DNA of 64,000 bases from NCBI GenBank assembly GCA_016297945.1, contig JAEDFR010000003.1, positions 3,073-67,072 of the forward strand. The letters are read 5' to 3'. The DNA is from Lachnospiraceae bacterium (lineage in GTDB: Bacteria > Bacillota > Clostridia > Lachnospirales > Lachnospiraceae). The translations under genes and the position numbers were made by a program. This document shows positions 1 to 7,445 of the stretch, piece after piece (the first letter of the stretch is position 1; every line of letters starts with the position of its first letter). Under the pieces are notes generated by a model that saw only the letters and a program-made list of their open reading frames with translations, was not told where the DNA came from and ran no database searches.

Positions 1-191
1 TGTTTGCACTTTTAGCAATGGCGGGTGATTTGGGAGGAAGTATAGGTCCTGCCGTTGTCGGAAAAGTGGCGGATATGTTTGGCGGCAGTATCCATGTGGG
101 AATGCGCATTGGTCTGTTGTTCCCGATGACATTGTGCCTGATGCTGTTTTTATTCCATGTATTGAATCGCAATGAGAATAAGCAGAAATAG
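1..191 (+). CDS. MFS-type transporter, C-terminal fragment
   Basis: An open frame enters from the left edge (codons in phase from base 3) and stops with TAG at 189-191, giving about 62 residues. They contain a hydrophobic, Gly-rich segment (GGSIGPAVVGKVADMFG) followed by a second hydrophobic helix and a short basic tail. This matches the last two membrane helices of major facilitator permeases. The substrate cannot be told from this piece. It converges on the metal-dependent repressor that starts its stop codon 25 bases away. The family call is an inference from hydrophobicity and the GPxxxGxxAD-like motif. Confidence 0.65.
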   Translation, partial: FALLAMAGDLGGSIGPAVVGKVADMFGGSIHVGMRIGLLFPMTLCLMLFLFHVLNRNENKQK

Positions 192-216
192 ACACAAAGG
201 ATTTATCATGAACCTT

Positions 217-621
217 TCACCAACGGTTGTCGGATAAAAGCTTTGAGGAATGGAGTGCCCGCTTAATCGCCTCAAAGCTTTCCTCGCTTAAATCATGTTC
301 GATTTTACAGGCATCAGCCATAGCAGTTTCTTTGCTCACGCCGATATGTATTAGTAAATCGGCAAGTATCGTATGCCGTTCTAAGACATCTTCAGCTCGT
401 TGCCTGCCATCCTCGGTCAGCGTGATATATCCGGTATCTGCCATGGTTATATAACCTTTTTCGCGAAGATTTTTCATGGCAATACTGACACTTGGCTTTG
501 TAAAATTCATTTCATTGGCAATATCGATAGAGCGAACCTGTCCGATGTTTTTTTGTAATAAAAGGATTGTCTCTAAATAATCTTCAAGAGATTCGTCTGC
601 ACGATGCTTGATATAACTCAT
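217..621 (-). CDS. DtxR/MntR-family metal-dependent transcriptional repressor
   Basis: A 134-residue protein with an N-terminal winged helix-turn-helix (about residues 25-70) and a C-terminal metal-binding dimerisation domain, without the SH3 domain of long DtxR proteins. Candidate metal ligands are Asp14 and Glu17 (LEDYLETI), His83 (ERHTIL), Cys105, Glu108 and His109 (ACKIEHDLS). In the family, MntR carries Glu where this protein has Cys105, while iron-sensing DtxR/IdeR carry Cys, so Fe(II) sensing is favoured. It is divergent from feoAB, whose promoter carries an inverted-repeat operator. I chose the ATG at 621 because GGAG lies 7 bases upstream; a GTG at 645 would add eight residues but has no ribosome site. 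Confidence 0.85.
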   Translation of the reverse strand: MSYIKHRADESLEDYLETILLLQKNIGQVRSIDIANEMNFTKPSVSIAMKNLREKGYITMADTGYITLTEDGRQRAEDVLERHTILADLLIHIGVSKETAMADACKIEHDLSEESFEAIKRALHSSKLLSDNRW

Positions 622-776
622 ATTTTTACTCCATTCTTTTCCCACATCATATCATTTTTGAACGCAAATGACAATTAAAATTGGCTGACTGTCAGCGGTG
701 CGATTTGTGTAGCAGTATTTTTATAGCTGGTGTTATTGAGAAAAATATCAATAAGGAATTTTTATAAGAAACTGCC

Positions 777-805
777 TTGACAAAAACAGTTAGTTATATT
801 AAACT
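777..805 (+). promoter_or_regulatory. Promoter of feoA
   Basis: TTGACA at 777-782 is followed after exactly 17 bases by TAAACT at 800-805, a good SigA-type promoter. A degenerate operator half (GTTAGT at 789-794) lies in the spacer, so a bound repressor would block RNA polymerase. The expected transcript starts near 812 and would have an untranslated leader of about 160 bases before feoA. Confidence 0.6.
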
Positions 806-813
806 CTGTCTTG

Positions 814-829
814 GTTAGTGAAAACTAAC
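814..829. promoter_or_regulatory. Inverted-repeat operator upstream of feoA
   Basis: GTTAGT (814-819), four spacer bases, then ACTAAC (824-829). The same arms with the same spacing recur at 1255-1270, before feoB. The placement just downstream of the feoA promoter and beside a DtxR-family gene makes it the likely binding site of that repressor. Recognition is inferred; no binding data are available. Confidence 0.65.
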
Positions 830-974
830 TTGATGTTATTGAAGATTTTAAAGAAGTATTTGCTTAGATTGAATTGGACAACTTTTGCGTGTTTTGAATG
901 AGCTGCTTAAAGTGTGTATTTCAATCTTGACAGTTGGTAATGTGAAGAAAACGAACGGAAAGGTGGCAGAAGTT

Positions 975-1187
975 ATGAGTTTAGCAGATGCAGTAATTGG
1001 CGAAGAATATATCGTGAAAGATATTGAAGCTGAAGATGAAGAGTTAAAGGCCTTCCTTTTTTCGTTGGGTTGCTATAGCGGAGAACCGATTACGGTCAAT
1101 TCCCATATCAAAGGCGGCTGCGTCGTTTCCATCAAGGATGCCAGATATAACATTGATGTAGATTTAGCGAGAGCTATTTCGATATAA
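975..1187 (+). CDS. feoA: FeoA ferrous iron transport accessory protein
   Basis: A 70-residue cytoplasmic protein with the SH3-like beta-barrel pattern of FeoA (start SLADAVIGEEYIVKDI, end of the form ARYNIDVDLARAISI). FeoA proteins assist or regulate FeoB in Fe(II) uptake. The frame stays open upstream to a TTG at 885, but the ATG at 975 has AGGTGG 8 bases ahead and gives the usual FeoA length, so the upstream part is taken as leader. It is followed by feoB after 129 bases, with a second operator in that gap. Confidence 0.88.
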   Translation: MSLADAVIGEEYIVKDIEAEDEELKAFLFSLGCYSGEPITVNSHIKGGCVVSIKDARYNIDVDLARAISI

Positions 1188-1254
1188 GAAGATGCAGATT
1201 TGACTGTACTATCAAAGAGAAAGGTGAGGATATCACTTTTTTTAAAGCCTTATG

Positions 1255-1270
1255 GTTAGTTATAACTAAC
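1255..1270. promoter_or_regulatory. Perfect palindrome operator between feoA and feoB
   Basis: GTTAGTTATAACTAAC is a perfect 16-base palindrome, with the same arms (GTTAGT/ACTAAC) and spacing as the site at 814-829. It lies 47 bases before the feoB start codon, so the repressor may bind a second time, either at an internal promoter or as a roadblock. Confidence 0.7.
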
Positions 1271-1316
1271 ATAGTTGTGAAATAGAAACTGAACAAGAAG
1301 AAATGGAGGATGCGTC

Positions 1317-3326
1317 ATGAGAATCGCATTAACGGGAAATCCAAACAGCGGAAAGACGACAATGTATAATGCCCTGACCGGAAGAAATGAGAAGGTCGGA
1401 AACTGGGCCGGAGTAACCGTAGAAAAGAAAGAAAGCCGGATCAAAAAAGCATATTATGACGGAAAGGAAGAATTAATTGCGGTAGACTTACCGGGAGCTT
1501 ATTCCATGTCACCGTTCACTTCGGAAGAAAGCATTACCAGTGCCTATGTCAAGAATGAAAATCCGGATGTAATCATTAACATTGTGGATGCCACAAATTT
1601 AAGCCGTAGTCTGTTTTTTACCACACAGCTTTTAGAACTTGGTATTCCGGTGGTAGTTGCCCTGAATAAAAGTGATATTAATGAGAAAAAAGATACCGAG
1701 ATTGATGAAACACTTTTGTCTGAAAAGCTAGGATGTCCGGTTATAAAAACGGTATCAACTTCTACCGGACATGTCGGATTGAAAGATGTAGTAGCGAAAG
1801 CAGTTTCTTTAAACGGTTGTGAGCAAAAAGCACCTTATGTGCAGGAAGAGATTGATTTGCATAATAAGAGTGAAGTAGAAACTGCTGACAGAAAGCGCTT
1901 TGACTTTGTGAAGTCGATGGTTTCTTTGGTTGAAAAAAGAAAAGTATTAACCAAAGAAAGAAATGGACAGGATAAAATCGATGCCATTCTTACGAATCCA
2001 TGGTTGGGTATTCCGATTTTTGCGGTGGTAATGTTTGGCGTGTTTTATATTTCCCAGTCTACTGTGGGAACATGGATTGCAGACTGGCTGGTTTCTTGGA
2101 TAGAAGCTTTCCAGGGATGGGTAGCAGGATTGGTAGAAAATACAAATCCGTTCTTACAGTCATTGCTGGTTGATGGTATTATTGGTGGTGTAGGTGCGGT
2201 CGTAGGTTTCCTGCCACTTGTTATGGTTATGTATTTTCTGATTGCTCTTTTGGAAGACTGCGGTTACATGGCAAGAGCTACGGTAGTTTTAGACCCGATT
2301 TTTAAAAGAGTAGGACTTTCCGGAAAATCCGTTATTCCTATGGTAATCGGTACCGGATGTGCCATTCCGGGTATCATGGCTTGCCGTACCATCCGGAATA
2401 AGAGAGAAAGAAGAGCAACAGCCATGCTGACACCCTTTATGCCCTGTGGCGCAAAACTGCCGGTCATTGCATTGTTTGTAGGAGCATTTTTTCCGGATAT
2501 TCCATGGGTTGGAACCCTGATGTACTTTGTCGGTATTCTTTTAATTTTGCTTGGAGCCTTATTAGTAAATGCCATAACCGGATATAAATTCAGAAAATCC
2601 TTCTTTATCATTGAATTACCCGAATATAAGGTTCCAAGCCTGAAAAGAGCTGTGATTTCCATGCTTGGACGTGGAAAAGCATATATTATTAAAGCCGGAA
2701 CTATCATCCTTGTCTGCAATACGATTGTACAGATTATGCAATCATTCGACTGGAAATTGCAGGTAGTAGAGGAAGGAATGGAAAGTACTTCTATCCTTGC
2801 TACCATTGCTTCGCCGATTGCTGTTATCTTAGTCCCAATCGTTGGTGTTGCAGCATGGCAGCTTGCAGCAGCAGCGGTAACCGGTTTTATCGCAAAGGAA
2901 AATGTAGTAGGAACACTTGCTGTCTGCTACGGTTTGAGTGCCTTTATTGATACGGAAGAACTTGCGCTTGTCGGAGATGGCAATGTGATTGCATCTGCAA
3001 TGGCGATTACAAAAGTGGCCGCTCTTGCTTTCCTGATGTTTAATTTATTTACGCCGCCTTGTTTTGCAGCACTTGGTGCCATGAATTCAGAAATGCAGAG
3101 CAAAAAATGGCTATGGGGTGGCATTGCGCTTCAGTTAGGAACAGGTTACACGGTCGCTTTTTTTGTATATCAGATTGGTACCTTGATTACGACCGGAAAG
3201 CCCGGAAGCGGATTTATCTGGGGATTGATCGCAGTACTTGTTATGGTGGCTGTTGTTGTTGGAATGATTTATAGAACAAATAAGCTGTTTAGCGCAGAAT
3301 ATGAATTGAAGAAGGCAGTATCGTGA
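1317..3326 (+). CDS. feoB: FeoB ferrous iron permease (GTPase-membrane protein)
   Basis: A 669-residue protein with an N-terminal G domain and a C-terminal polytopic membrane domain that imports Fe(II). Visible motifs are G1 GNPNSGKTT (residues 7-15), G3 DLPG (57-60) and G4 NKSD (about 117). The membrane part has two Gate-like regions (GYMARATVVLD and the FMPCGAKLPVI stretch) containing the conserved PCGAKLP Cys. It is at the short end for the family; the E. coli protein is about 770 residues. GGAGGATGCGTC precedes the ATG. It is followed at once by a small Cys-rich membrane peptide and a Fur-like gene, so the iron genes appear co-transcribed. Confidence 0.95.
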   Translation: MRIALTGNPNSGKTTMYNALTGRNEKVGNWAGVTVEKKESRIKKAYYDGKEELIAVDLPGAYSMSPFTSEESITSAYVKNENPDVIINIVDATNLSRSLFFTTQLLELGIPVVVALNKSDINEKKDTEIDETLLSEKLGCPVIKTVSTSTGHVGLKDVVAKAVSLNGCEQKAPYVQEEIDLHNKSEVETADRKRFDFVKSMVSLVEKRKVLTKERNGQDKIDAILTNPWLGIPIFAVVMFGVFYISQSTVGTWIADWLVSWIEAFQGWVAGLVENTNPFLQSLLVDGIIGGVGAVVGFLPLVMVMYFLIALLEDCGYMARATVVLDPIFKRVGLSGKSVIPMVIGTGCAIPGIMACRTIRNKRERRATAMLTPFMPCGAKLPVIALFVGAFFPDIPWVGTLMYFVGILLILLGALLVNAITGYKFRKSFFIIELPEYKVPSLKRAVISMLGRGKAYIIKAGTIILVCNTIVQIMQSFDWKLQVVEEGMESTSILATIASPIAVILVPIVGVAAWQLAAAAVTGFIAKENVVGTLAVCYGLSAFIDTEELALVGDGNVIASAMAITKVAALAFLMFNLFTPPCFAALGAMNSEMQSKKWLWGGIALQLGTGYTVAFFVYQIGTLITTGKPGSGFIWGLIAVLVMVAVVVGMIYRTNKLFSAEYELKKAVS

Positions 3327-3345
3327 ATTTCAGAAAGGAGAACGA

Positions 3346-3522
3346 ATGGGAAATTTGATCGTTGCAGGAATTGTTCTTGTTTTAATAGTCGTAGCAGTTC
3401 TTTATCTATGGAAACAAAAGAAAAAAGGTGCCAGATGCATCGGATGTCCTTCTGTTGGATGCTGTTCCAAAAAAGAATGCGATAATGCGAAACATGATAA
3501 CTCCCATACTGGAAATGAATAG
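3346..3522 (+). CDS. FeoB-associated Cys-rich membrane peptide
   Basis: A 58-residue peptide: one N-terminal membrane helix (about residues 4-22), a Lys-rich stop-transfer stretch, then a cluster CIGCPSVGCC plus one more Cys (KKEC). Single-pass, Cys-rich peptides of this kind are commonly encoded directly after feoB in Firmicutes and are annotated as FeoB-associated. They have been proposed to bind iron at the membrane. AAAGGAG lies 9 bases before the ATG, and the gene starts 19 bases after the feoB stop. The function is inferred from position and composition. Confidence 0.8.
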   Translation: MGNLIVAGIVLVLIVVAVLYLWKQKKKGARCIGCPSVGCCSKKECDNAKHDNSHTGNE

Positions 3523-3600
3523 GACTATATCTGTACCTCTTTTGTGCAGGCATAATTTAAAAAACAGACTTTAAAATGAATGTGAAAGGAATTGCTGAAT

Positions 3601-4068
3601 ATGGAAAAAGACCTGATAAAAAAGGATAAACAGATGGCAGCAAATTATCACAGGACAAATATGCAGAAAAAAACGGTTCTGCAGAGGCTGAAAGAAAATG
3701 GTTGTAGAATCACGAAACAACGAAAGATCCTTTTGGACATCATATTGCAAGAGGAATGTGCATGCTGTAAGGAAATATATTATAAGGCACTGGAAATAGA
3801 TTCTTCTATAGGAACGGCAACTGTATACCGTATGATCAATCTTTTGGAAGAAATCGGTGCCATCAGCCGCAAGAATATGTATCGCATTTCCTGTGACATG
3901 AATTGTGAAAAGAGAGGTGGATGTATCGTTGAATTGGATGATCAGTCCATTTGCAGGCTGTCGACCGATGAGTGGAACAAGGTCATATCAGAAGGTCTGA
4001 GGTGTTGCGGTTATGTCGATACACAGAAGGTTGTAAATCATAAATACACAGAAGTTTGTGAAGCATAA
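3601..4068 (+). CDS. Fur-family-like regulator with atypical C-terminus
   Basis: A 155-residue protein. Residues 22-97 form the winged helix of Fur/PerR regulators (RLKENGCRITKQRKILLDII, then GTATVYRMINLLEEIGAI, then a YRI wing). The usual dimerisation domain, with its His-rich metal site and two CxxC motifs, is not recognisable. It is replaced by about 58 residues with several cysteines. This resembles short Fur-like proteins that follow feoAB in some Clostridia, but metal sensing is uncertain. The ATG at 3601 is preferred over a TTG at 3592 because AAAGGA sits 10 bases upstream. The last codons lie inside a 25-base tandem repeat. Confidence 0.75.
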   Translation: MEKDLIKKDKQMAANYHRTNMQKKTVLQRLKENGCRITKQRKILLDIILQEECACCKEIYYKALEIDSSIGTATVYRMINLLEEIGAISRKNMYRISCDMNCEKRGGCIVELDDQSICRLSTDEWNKVISEGLRCCGYVDTQKVVNHKYTEVCEA

Positions 4069-4109
4069 ATATTGCATCATAAATACGTAAAAGGTTGTGA
4101 ATCATAATT
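4021..4109 (+). repeat. Three imperfect 25-bp repeats across the stop of the Fur-like gene
   Basis: Copies at 4021-4045, 4046-4070 and 4085-4109 share the pattern ACACAGAAGGTTGTAAATCA plus TAAAT with a few changes; the second and third are separated by 14 bases. The TAA stop of the Fur-like gene (4066-4068) lies in copy two, so the protein end appears to have been built by local duplication. Confidence 0.7.
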
Positions 4110-4135
4110 ACTTAACGGAATAGGATAAATATGAT

Positions 4136-4177
4136 AAAATAAAACGAATGGTTGTTTATGACCGTTCGTTTTATTTT
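4136..4177 (+). terminator. Intrinsic terminator-like hairpin after the iron cluster
   Basis: A 17-bp stem (4136-4152 with 4161-4177, one G-T pair) and an 8-base loop, A-rich on the left and T-rich on the right, so it could stop transcription in both directions. It closes the feo-Fur-like cluster. Confidence 0.75.
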
Positions 4178-4296
4178 GCTCGTGCTATTTTATTAAGCGA
4201 GATTATGTAGGCCCAAGAAGAGAAAAAAGCTTGTATTAGAATGACGAGCCGGACAGTAAGGTAGGCTCAAATAATAAAGAAAAGGTAAGTAGAATT

Positions 4297-5560
4297 ATGA
4301 GCCAAAATGTTAATGCAACAACAAACACAACGGCATGCAAAAAAGTAAGTGACAGAAGACCAATTCTAAAGAGCAGATTTTATCTGTATCTGACAGAGTT
4401 TTTTGCAGGTATGTCAGTTATGGCAGTGGAACTGGGTGCAAGCAGACTAGTGGCACCGTACTTTTGTTCCAACCTTTATCAGCATCCCGGCAGTCGGAAC
4501 TTCGATTACGTTTCTGATATTTGCAGGTATTTTACTTCTGTTAGCAATCATTTATTTTATGAGTGGCTGCGTAAATTTTTTCAAAGCCCGGAAGCTTCCG
4601 ATTAGCATTGCGATTTTCCTTGCCTGTGTGCTTCTGGGCCATGATAATAGTTTTGCTTTCTGGCAGGATGATCTCACATATGAAGGTGAATCGATTTATA
4701 ATTACCTTCAGGTTTATGAAGATGAAAAACAGGTTGTGTTGTCTACCAACGTTCTTTTTGGAGTTCAGTCCGTGTACCGAAAGGAAAAAGGACTGACAGG
4801 CATGTATTATGATTATGCGATGGCTGCTCCTCTGATGGCGGGAATTCATGAAAAAGATGAGCTGAACATCCTGATTTTAGGGAACGGCACCGGCACCTAT
4901 GCAACACAATGTGAAAGATATTTTGATAACGTTTTGATATCCGGTGTGGAAATTGATGAAAAGATAACAGAACTTGCAGTGCAGTATTTTGAACTACCCT
5001 CCAATGTGGATGTGACGACCTATGACGGACGCGCCTATCTGAATGCCATTGAGGATAAATATGACGTGATTATGGTAGATGCTTATCAGGACATTACCAT
5101 ACCGTTTCAGATGTCTTCCGTGGAATTTTTTGAACTGGTGAAAGAGCATCTGACGGATGATGGAGTCATGGTTGTCAATATGAATATGCGCGGCAGTAAA
5201 GAAGGAAGTATTAATCAATATCTGGCGGATACGATATCCAATGTGTTTTCGCAGGTCTATACCGTAGATGTTGAAAGAAGCACCAACCGGGAACTATTTG
5301 CTTCCAATAATGAAAATGTTCTTTCTGTTTTTGAAACAAACATGAAAGCTGAAGAAGATGCAGAGATTCACACAATGATGGACCGGGTCTTTACAAATCT
5401 TGTAAAATATGAAAAGGGTGGCTATCTGATGACGGATGATAAAGCTCCGGTTGAACTTCTCGGGATGAAAGTTATTGATGAACTGATTAAAGACGAGGTG
5501 GCTTATTATAAGGAGATTTATCAGCAGGAAGGATTGGCTGCATTGCTGAAAATGTTATAG
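4297..5560 (+). pseudogene. Spermidine synthase-like membrane protein, internally deleted and frameshifted
   Basis: The first frame (from ATG 4297) encodes the family start LTEFFAGMSVMAVELGASRL up to VAPYF, then goes out of phase. From about 4463 the next frame continues with VPTFISIPAVGTSITFLIFAG, a later membrane helix, and an intact methyltransferase-like domain (GNGTGTYA, GVEID, YDGRAYL, VDAYQ). Intact relatives carry roughly 100 or more residues of membrane helices between these two points. The join at 4461-4466 lies in a T run, suggesting deletion by short homology plus a phase change. The catalytic half (from an ATG at 4559, 333 codons) remains open but has no ribosome site, so the gene is probably dead. 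Confidence 0.75.
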
Positions 5561-5613
5561 TTGGTAAAGGGTAAAGTGAGATTGAATAAAATAATAAGAA
5601 ATGGAGCAGTCAT

Positions 5614-6327
5614 ATGAAAAAAATATTGATTACAAACGATGACGGGATTGATTCGGACGGATTGATACGTCTTGCAAAAGTTGCTATGGAATTTGGCGAG
5701 GTATGGGTAGTCGCTCCACATAGTCAGAGAAGTGCCATGTCTCACAGCATAACCTTAAGACACAGTATTGAGGCATGGGAAGTGGATTTTCCTGTACCGG
5801 GAATTCGTGCATATGCCTGTGACGGAACACCGGCTGATTGTGTGAGAATCGGTGTATTAAATATTGTGCCGGAAAAGCCGGATCATGTTTTTTCAGGCAT
5901 CAATTATGGATATAATGTTGGTTCGGATTTGCAGTATTCTGCAACTGCAGGTGCAGCTTTTGAAGCTTCTTTTCAGAAAATCCACACGATTGCTTTTTCA
6001 GAAGATGCGGACGAAATGCATGAGGTGACGGATGAATACATAAAGGATATTATGGGTGACTTATTGGATAAACCATTAGAAATCAATCAGATATGGAATG
6101 TGAATTTTCCAAGCTGTAGATTAAAAGACTGCAAAGGAATTCTAAAAGGAAGAACTGTTTCAACGGATGAATTTTATAAAGACCGGTATTTAGAAAAAAA
6201 AGTTTCATCGGGAAAGATTTCATACATGGTAGAGGGAATTCGAAATTATGAGGCTTCACAAGGAACCGATTTAAGAGCCATCCTTGAAAACTATGTTTCC
6301 ATAGGGATTGCTACCAATATTTCTTGA
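5614..6327 (+). CDS. surE: SurE 5'/3'-nucleotidase (survival protein)
   Basis: A 237-residue cytoplasmic phosphatase that removes phosphate from nucleoside monophosphates. The metal-binding start ILITNDDGIDSDG (Asp9-Asp10), the loop PHSQRSAMSHS with the conserved Ser, and SGINYGYNVG with the ligand Asn are all present, as is TAGAAFEA. GGAG lies 8 bases before the ATG. It stands alone after the broken spermidine-synthase-like gene, and its length is typical for the family. Confidence 0.93.
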   Translation: MKKILITNDDGIDSDGLIRLAKVAMEFGEVWVVAPHSQRSAMSHSITLRHSIEAWEVDFPVPGIRAYACDGTPADCVRIGVLNIVPEKPDHVFSGINYGYNVGSDLQYSATAGAAFEASFQKIHTIAFSEDADEMHEVTDEYIKDIMGDLLDKPLEINQIWNVNFPSCRLKDCKGILKGRTVSTDEFYKDRYLEKKVSSGKISYMVEGIRNYEASQGTDLRAILENYVSIGIATNIS

Positions 6328-6360
6328 TTTTATGATATACTGAGTAAAAAAAAGGGGGGT

Positions 6361-6687
6361 GTGACTGTGTTTAAAGATTTAGTGGAGATAAACTATGCAA
6401 CTGTTGTTTCTATGTTTTGTCTTCTTATTTTTATCATTACCAATAATTATTTCAATAAGAGAGTTCGCGTGCTATATCTGATAGCATGCGCTATGGTGTT
6501 GTGCCTGGCAATGGCAGATTCCATAGAGTATTGGACGGCCACATTTGATACCCTGTCATCCCTGAGAATTTGGATGTCGGCAATCAGTTATAGTATCAGA
6601 CCGGCCATTCTTTATGTTGTTATATTGTTGCTGATGGGAAAACAAAGCGATAAAAAGTTTTTCTGGTTTGCGCTACTAAGCTTCTAA
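6361..6687 (+). pseudogene. Truncated membrane-sensor N-terminus (probable GGDEF-protein remnant)
   Basis: A 108-residue frame with a GTG start at 6361 (GTG at 6367 also possible) and a purine-rich ribosome site (AAGGGGGG) directly ahead. It contains three to four membrane helices (CLLIFIITNN, VLYLIACAMVLCLAMA, ILYVVILLLMG) and stops right after the fourth. This resembles the first half of the 7-helix sensor domain that precedes GGDEF domains in Lachnospiraceae, but no signalling domain follows, so it looks truncated. It may instead be a genuine small membrane protein. The identification is from general resemblance only. Confidence 0.45.
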
Positions 6688-6709
6688 TGAAAGAAAACAG
6701 ATAAAATAC

Positions 6710-6738
6710 TTGCTATTTCTGCATTTTTCTAGTATGAT
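6710..6738 (+). promoter_or_regulatory. Promoter of the 59-residue ORF
   Basis: TTGCTA (6710-6715), 17 bases, TATGAT (6733-6738). The transcript would have a leader of about 100 bases before the small gene at 6847 and end at the hairpin at 7050-7079. Confidence 0.5.
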
Positions 6739-6846
6739 AAAATCAACTACAAGATATTGTGGTTAACATAATCAATAAAACTATATGTTGCGAATGCGTT
6801 ATTGTAAACCAATATGTTTTCAGCTATGATCAAGGAGGATGATAGT

Positions 6847-7026
6847 ATGCGTAGAGTTTTAGGTGGAGAAATGGAGTATTTTCGGATTCGCGAAGCACGT
6901 TTTGGATATGATCGCGATTCGGCAAAAGGCAGGGAACAGTTGAAAAAATCGGCAGAAAAGCCGGGACAGTCCTTAAGCTTTGATGATATGTTAAGGAGTG
7001 AGATGAAATTTGTTTCCGCAATTTAG
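6847..7026 (+). CDS. Small charged protein of unknown function (59 aa)
   Basis: The ATG at 6847 has a perfect AAGGAGG 8 bases upstream and the unit has its own promoter and terminator, so translation is very likely although the protein is short. It is rich in Arg, Glu, Lys and Asp (EYFRIREARFGYDRD near the start, LSFDDMLRSEMKFV near the end), with no membrane segment, signal peptide or cysteine. I do not recognise a family. The monocistronic layout suggests an independently regulated small protein. The frame is open a further 33 bases upstream, but those starts lack ribosome sites. Confidence 0.7.
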   Translation: MRRVLGGEMEYFRIREARFGYDRDSAKGREQLKKSAEKPGQSLSFDDMLRSEMKFVSAI

Positions 7027-7049
7027 TTACAAGATGTTATGTATTGGCT

Positions 7050-7079
7050 AAAATGCACAGGAATTGTCCTGTGCATTTT
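7050..7079 (+). terminator. Terminator of the 59-aa gene
   Basis: A 13-bp perfect stem (7050-7062 with 7067-7079), a four-base loop ATTG, A-rich 5' arm and T-rich 3' arm. It should work in both directions. Confidence 0.8.
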
Positions 7080-7101
7080 GTTGTGCTTTTATGTAAACTA
7101 A

Positions 7102-7303
7102 ATGACATTTTCTGTTTTAGCAAAATATACGGTCCTATTTTTTGCTTTTTGCGATTAAAGCAGCCTGGGGAATTACGAAAATCTTACTCTATATTGTTTT
7201 TCTTCCCCTGATATTGATCGGACTTGCCGTGGCGGGATTGATTTATATTGCAATTCCTGTTTTGATTGTTGTCGGGATCATTTCACTTGTAAAAGCTGCT
7301 TGA
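7102..7303 (+). pseudogene. Small hydrophobic membrane protein gene with a one-base frameshift
   Basis: ATG 7102 reads MTFSVLAKYTVLFFAFCD then stop. If one T is removed from the T5 run at 7146-7150, the frame becomes MTFSVLAKYTVLFFAF followed by AIKAAWGITKILLYIVFLP and a second hydrophobic helix, ending ISLVKAA at TGA 7301-7303. The result is a plausible 66-residue protein with two membrane segments. Neither part has a good ribosome site. The downstream piece alone could only start at TTG 7142. Either a mutated gene or a homopolymer sequencing error. Confidence 0.5.
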
Positions 7304-7342
7304 TTTTTGTTCAATTTTTATCGTGTACAGAGCCCTGTTTTT

Positions 7343-7351
7343 TGTTATAAT
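7343..7351 (+). promoter_or_regulatory. Extended -10 promoter of the chemotaxis receptor gene
   Basis: TGTTATAAT combines the TGn extension with a perfect TATAAT (7346-7351). No convincing -35 is visible 17 bases upstream. It would start a leader of about 90 bases before the receptor ATG at 7446. Confidence 0.45.
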
Positions 7352-7445
7352 ATAGCATAAGTATCGAAAGCATATTAAAAGACGTGAATATGCTAACAAG
7401 ATGTCAATGTGTGAAAAAAAAGGGAAACGGAAAGAAGGGCAATGT

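Noticed and set aside
7401..7445. Upstream ATG of the chemotaxis receptor
   Set aside because: No ribosome site there, while ATG 7446 has AAGGG and gives a normal receptor start.
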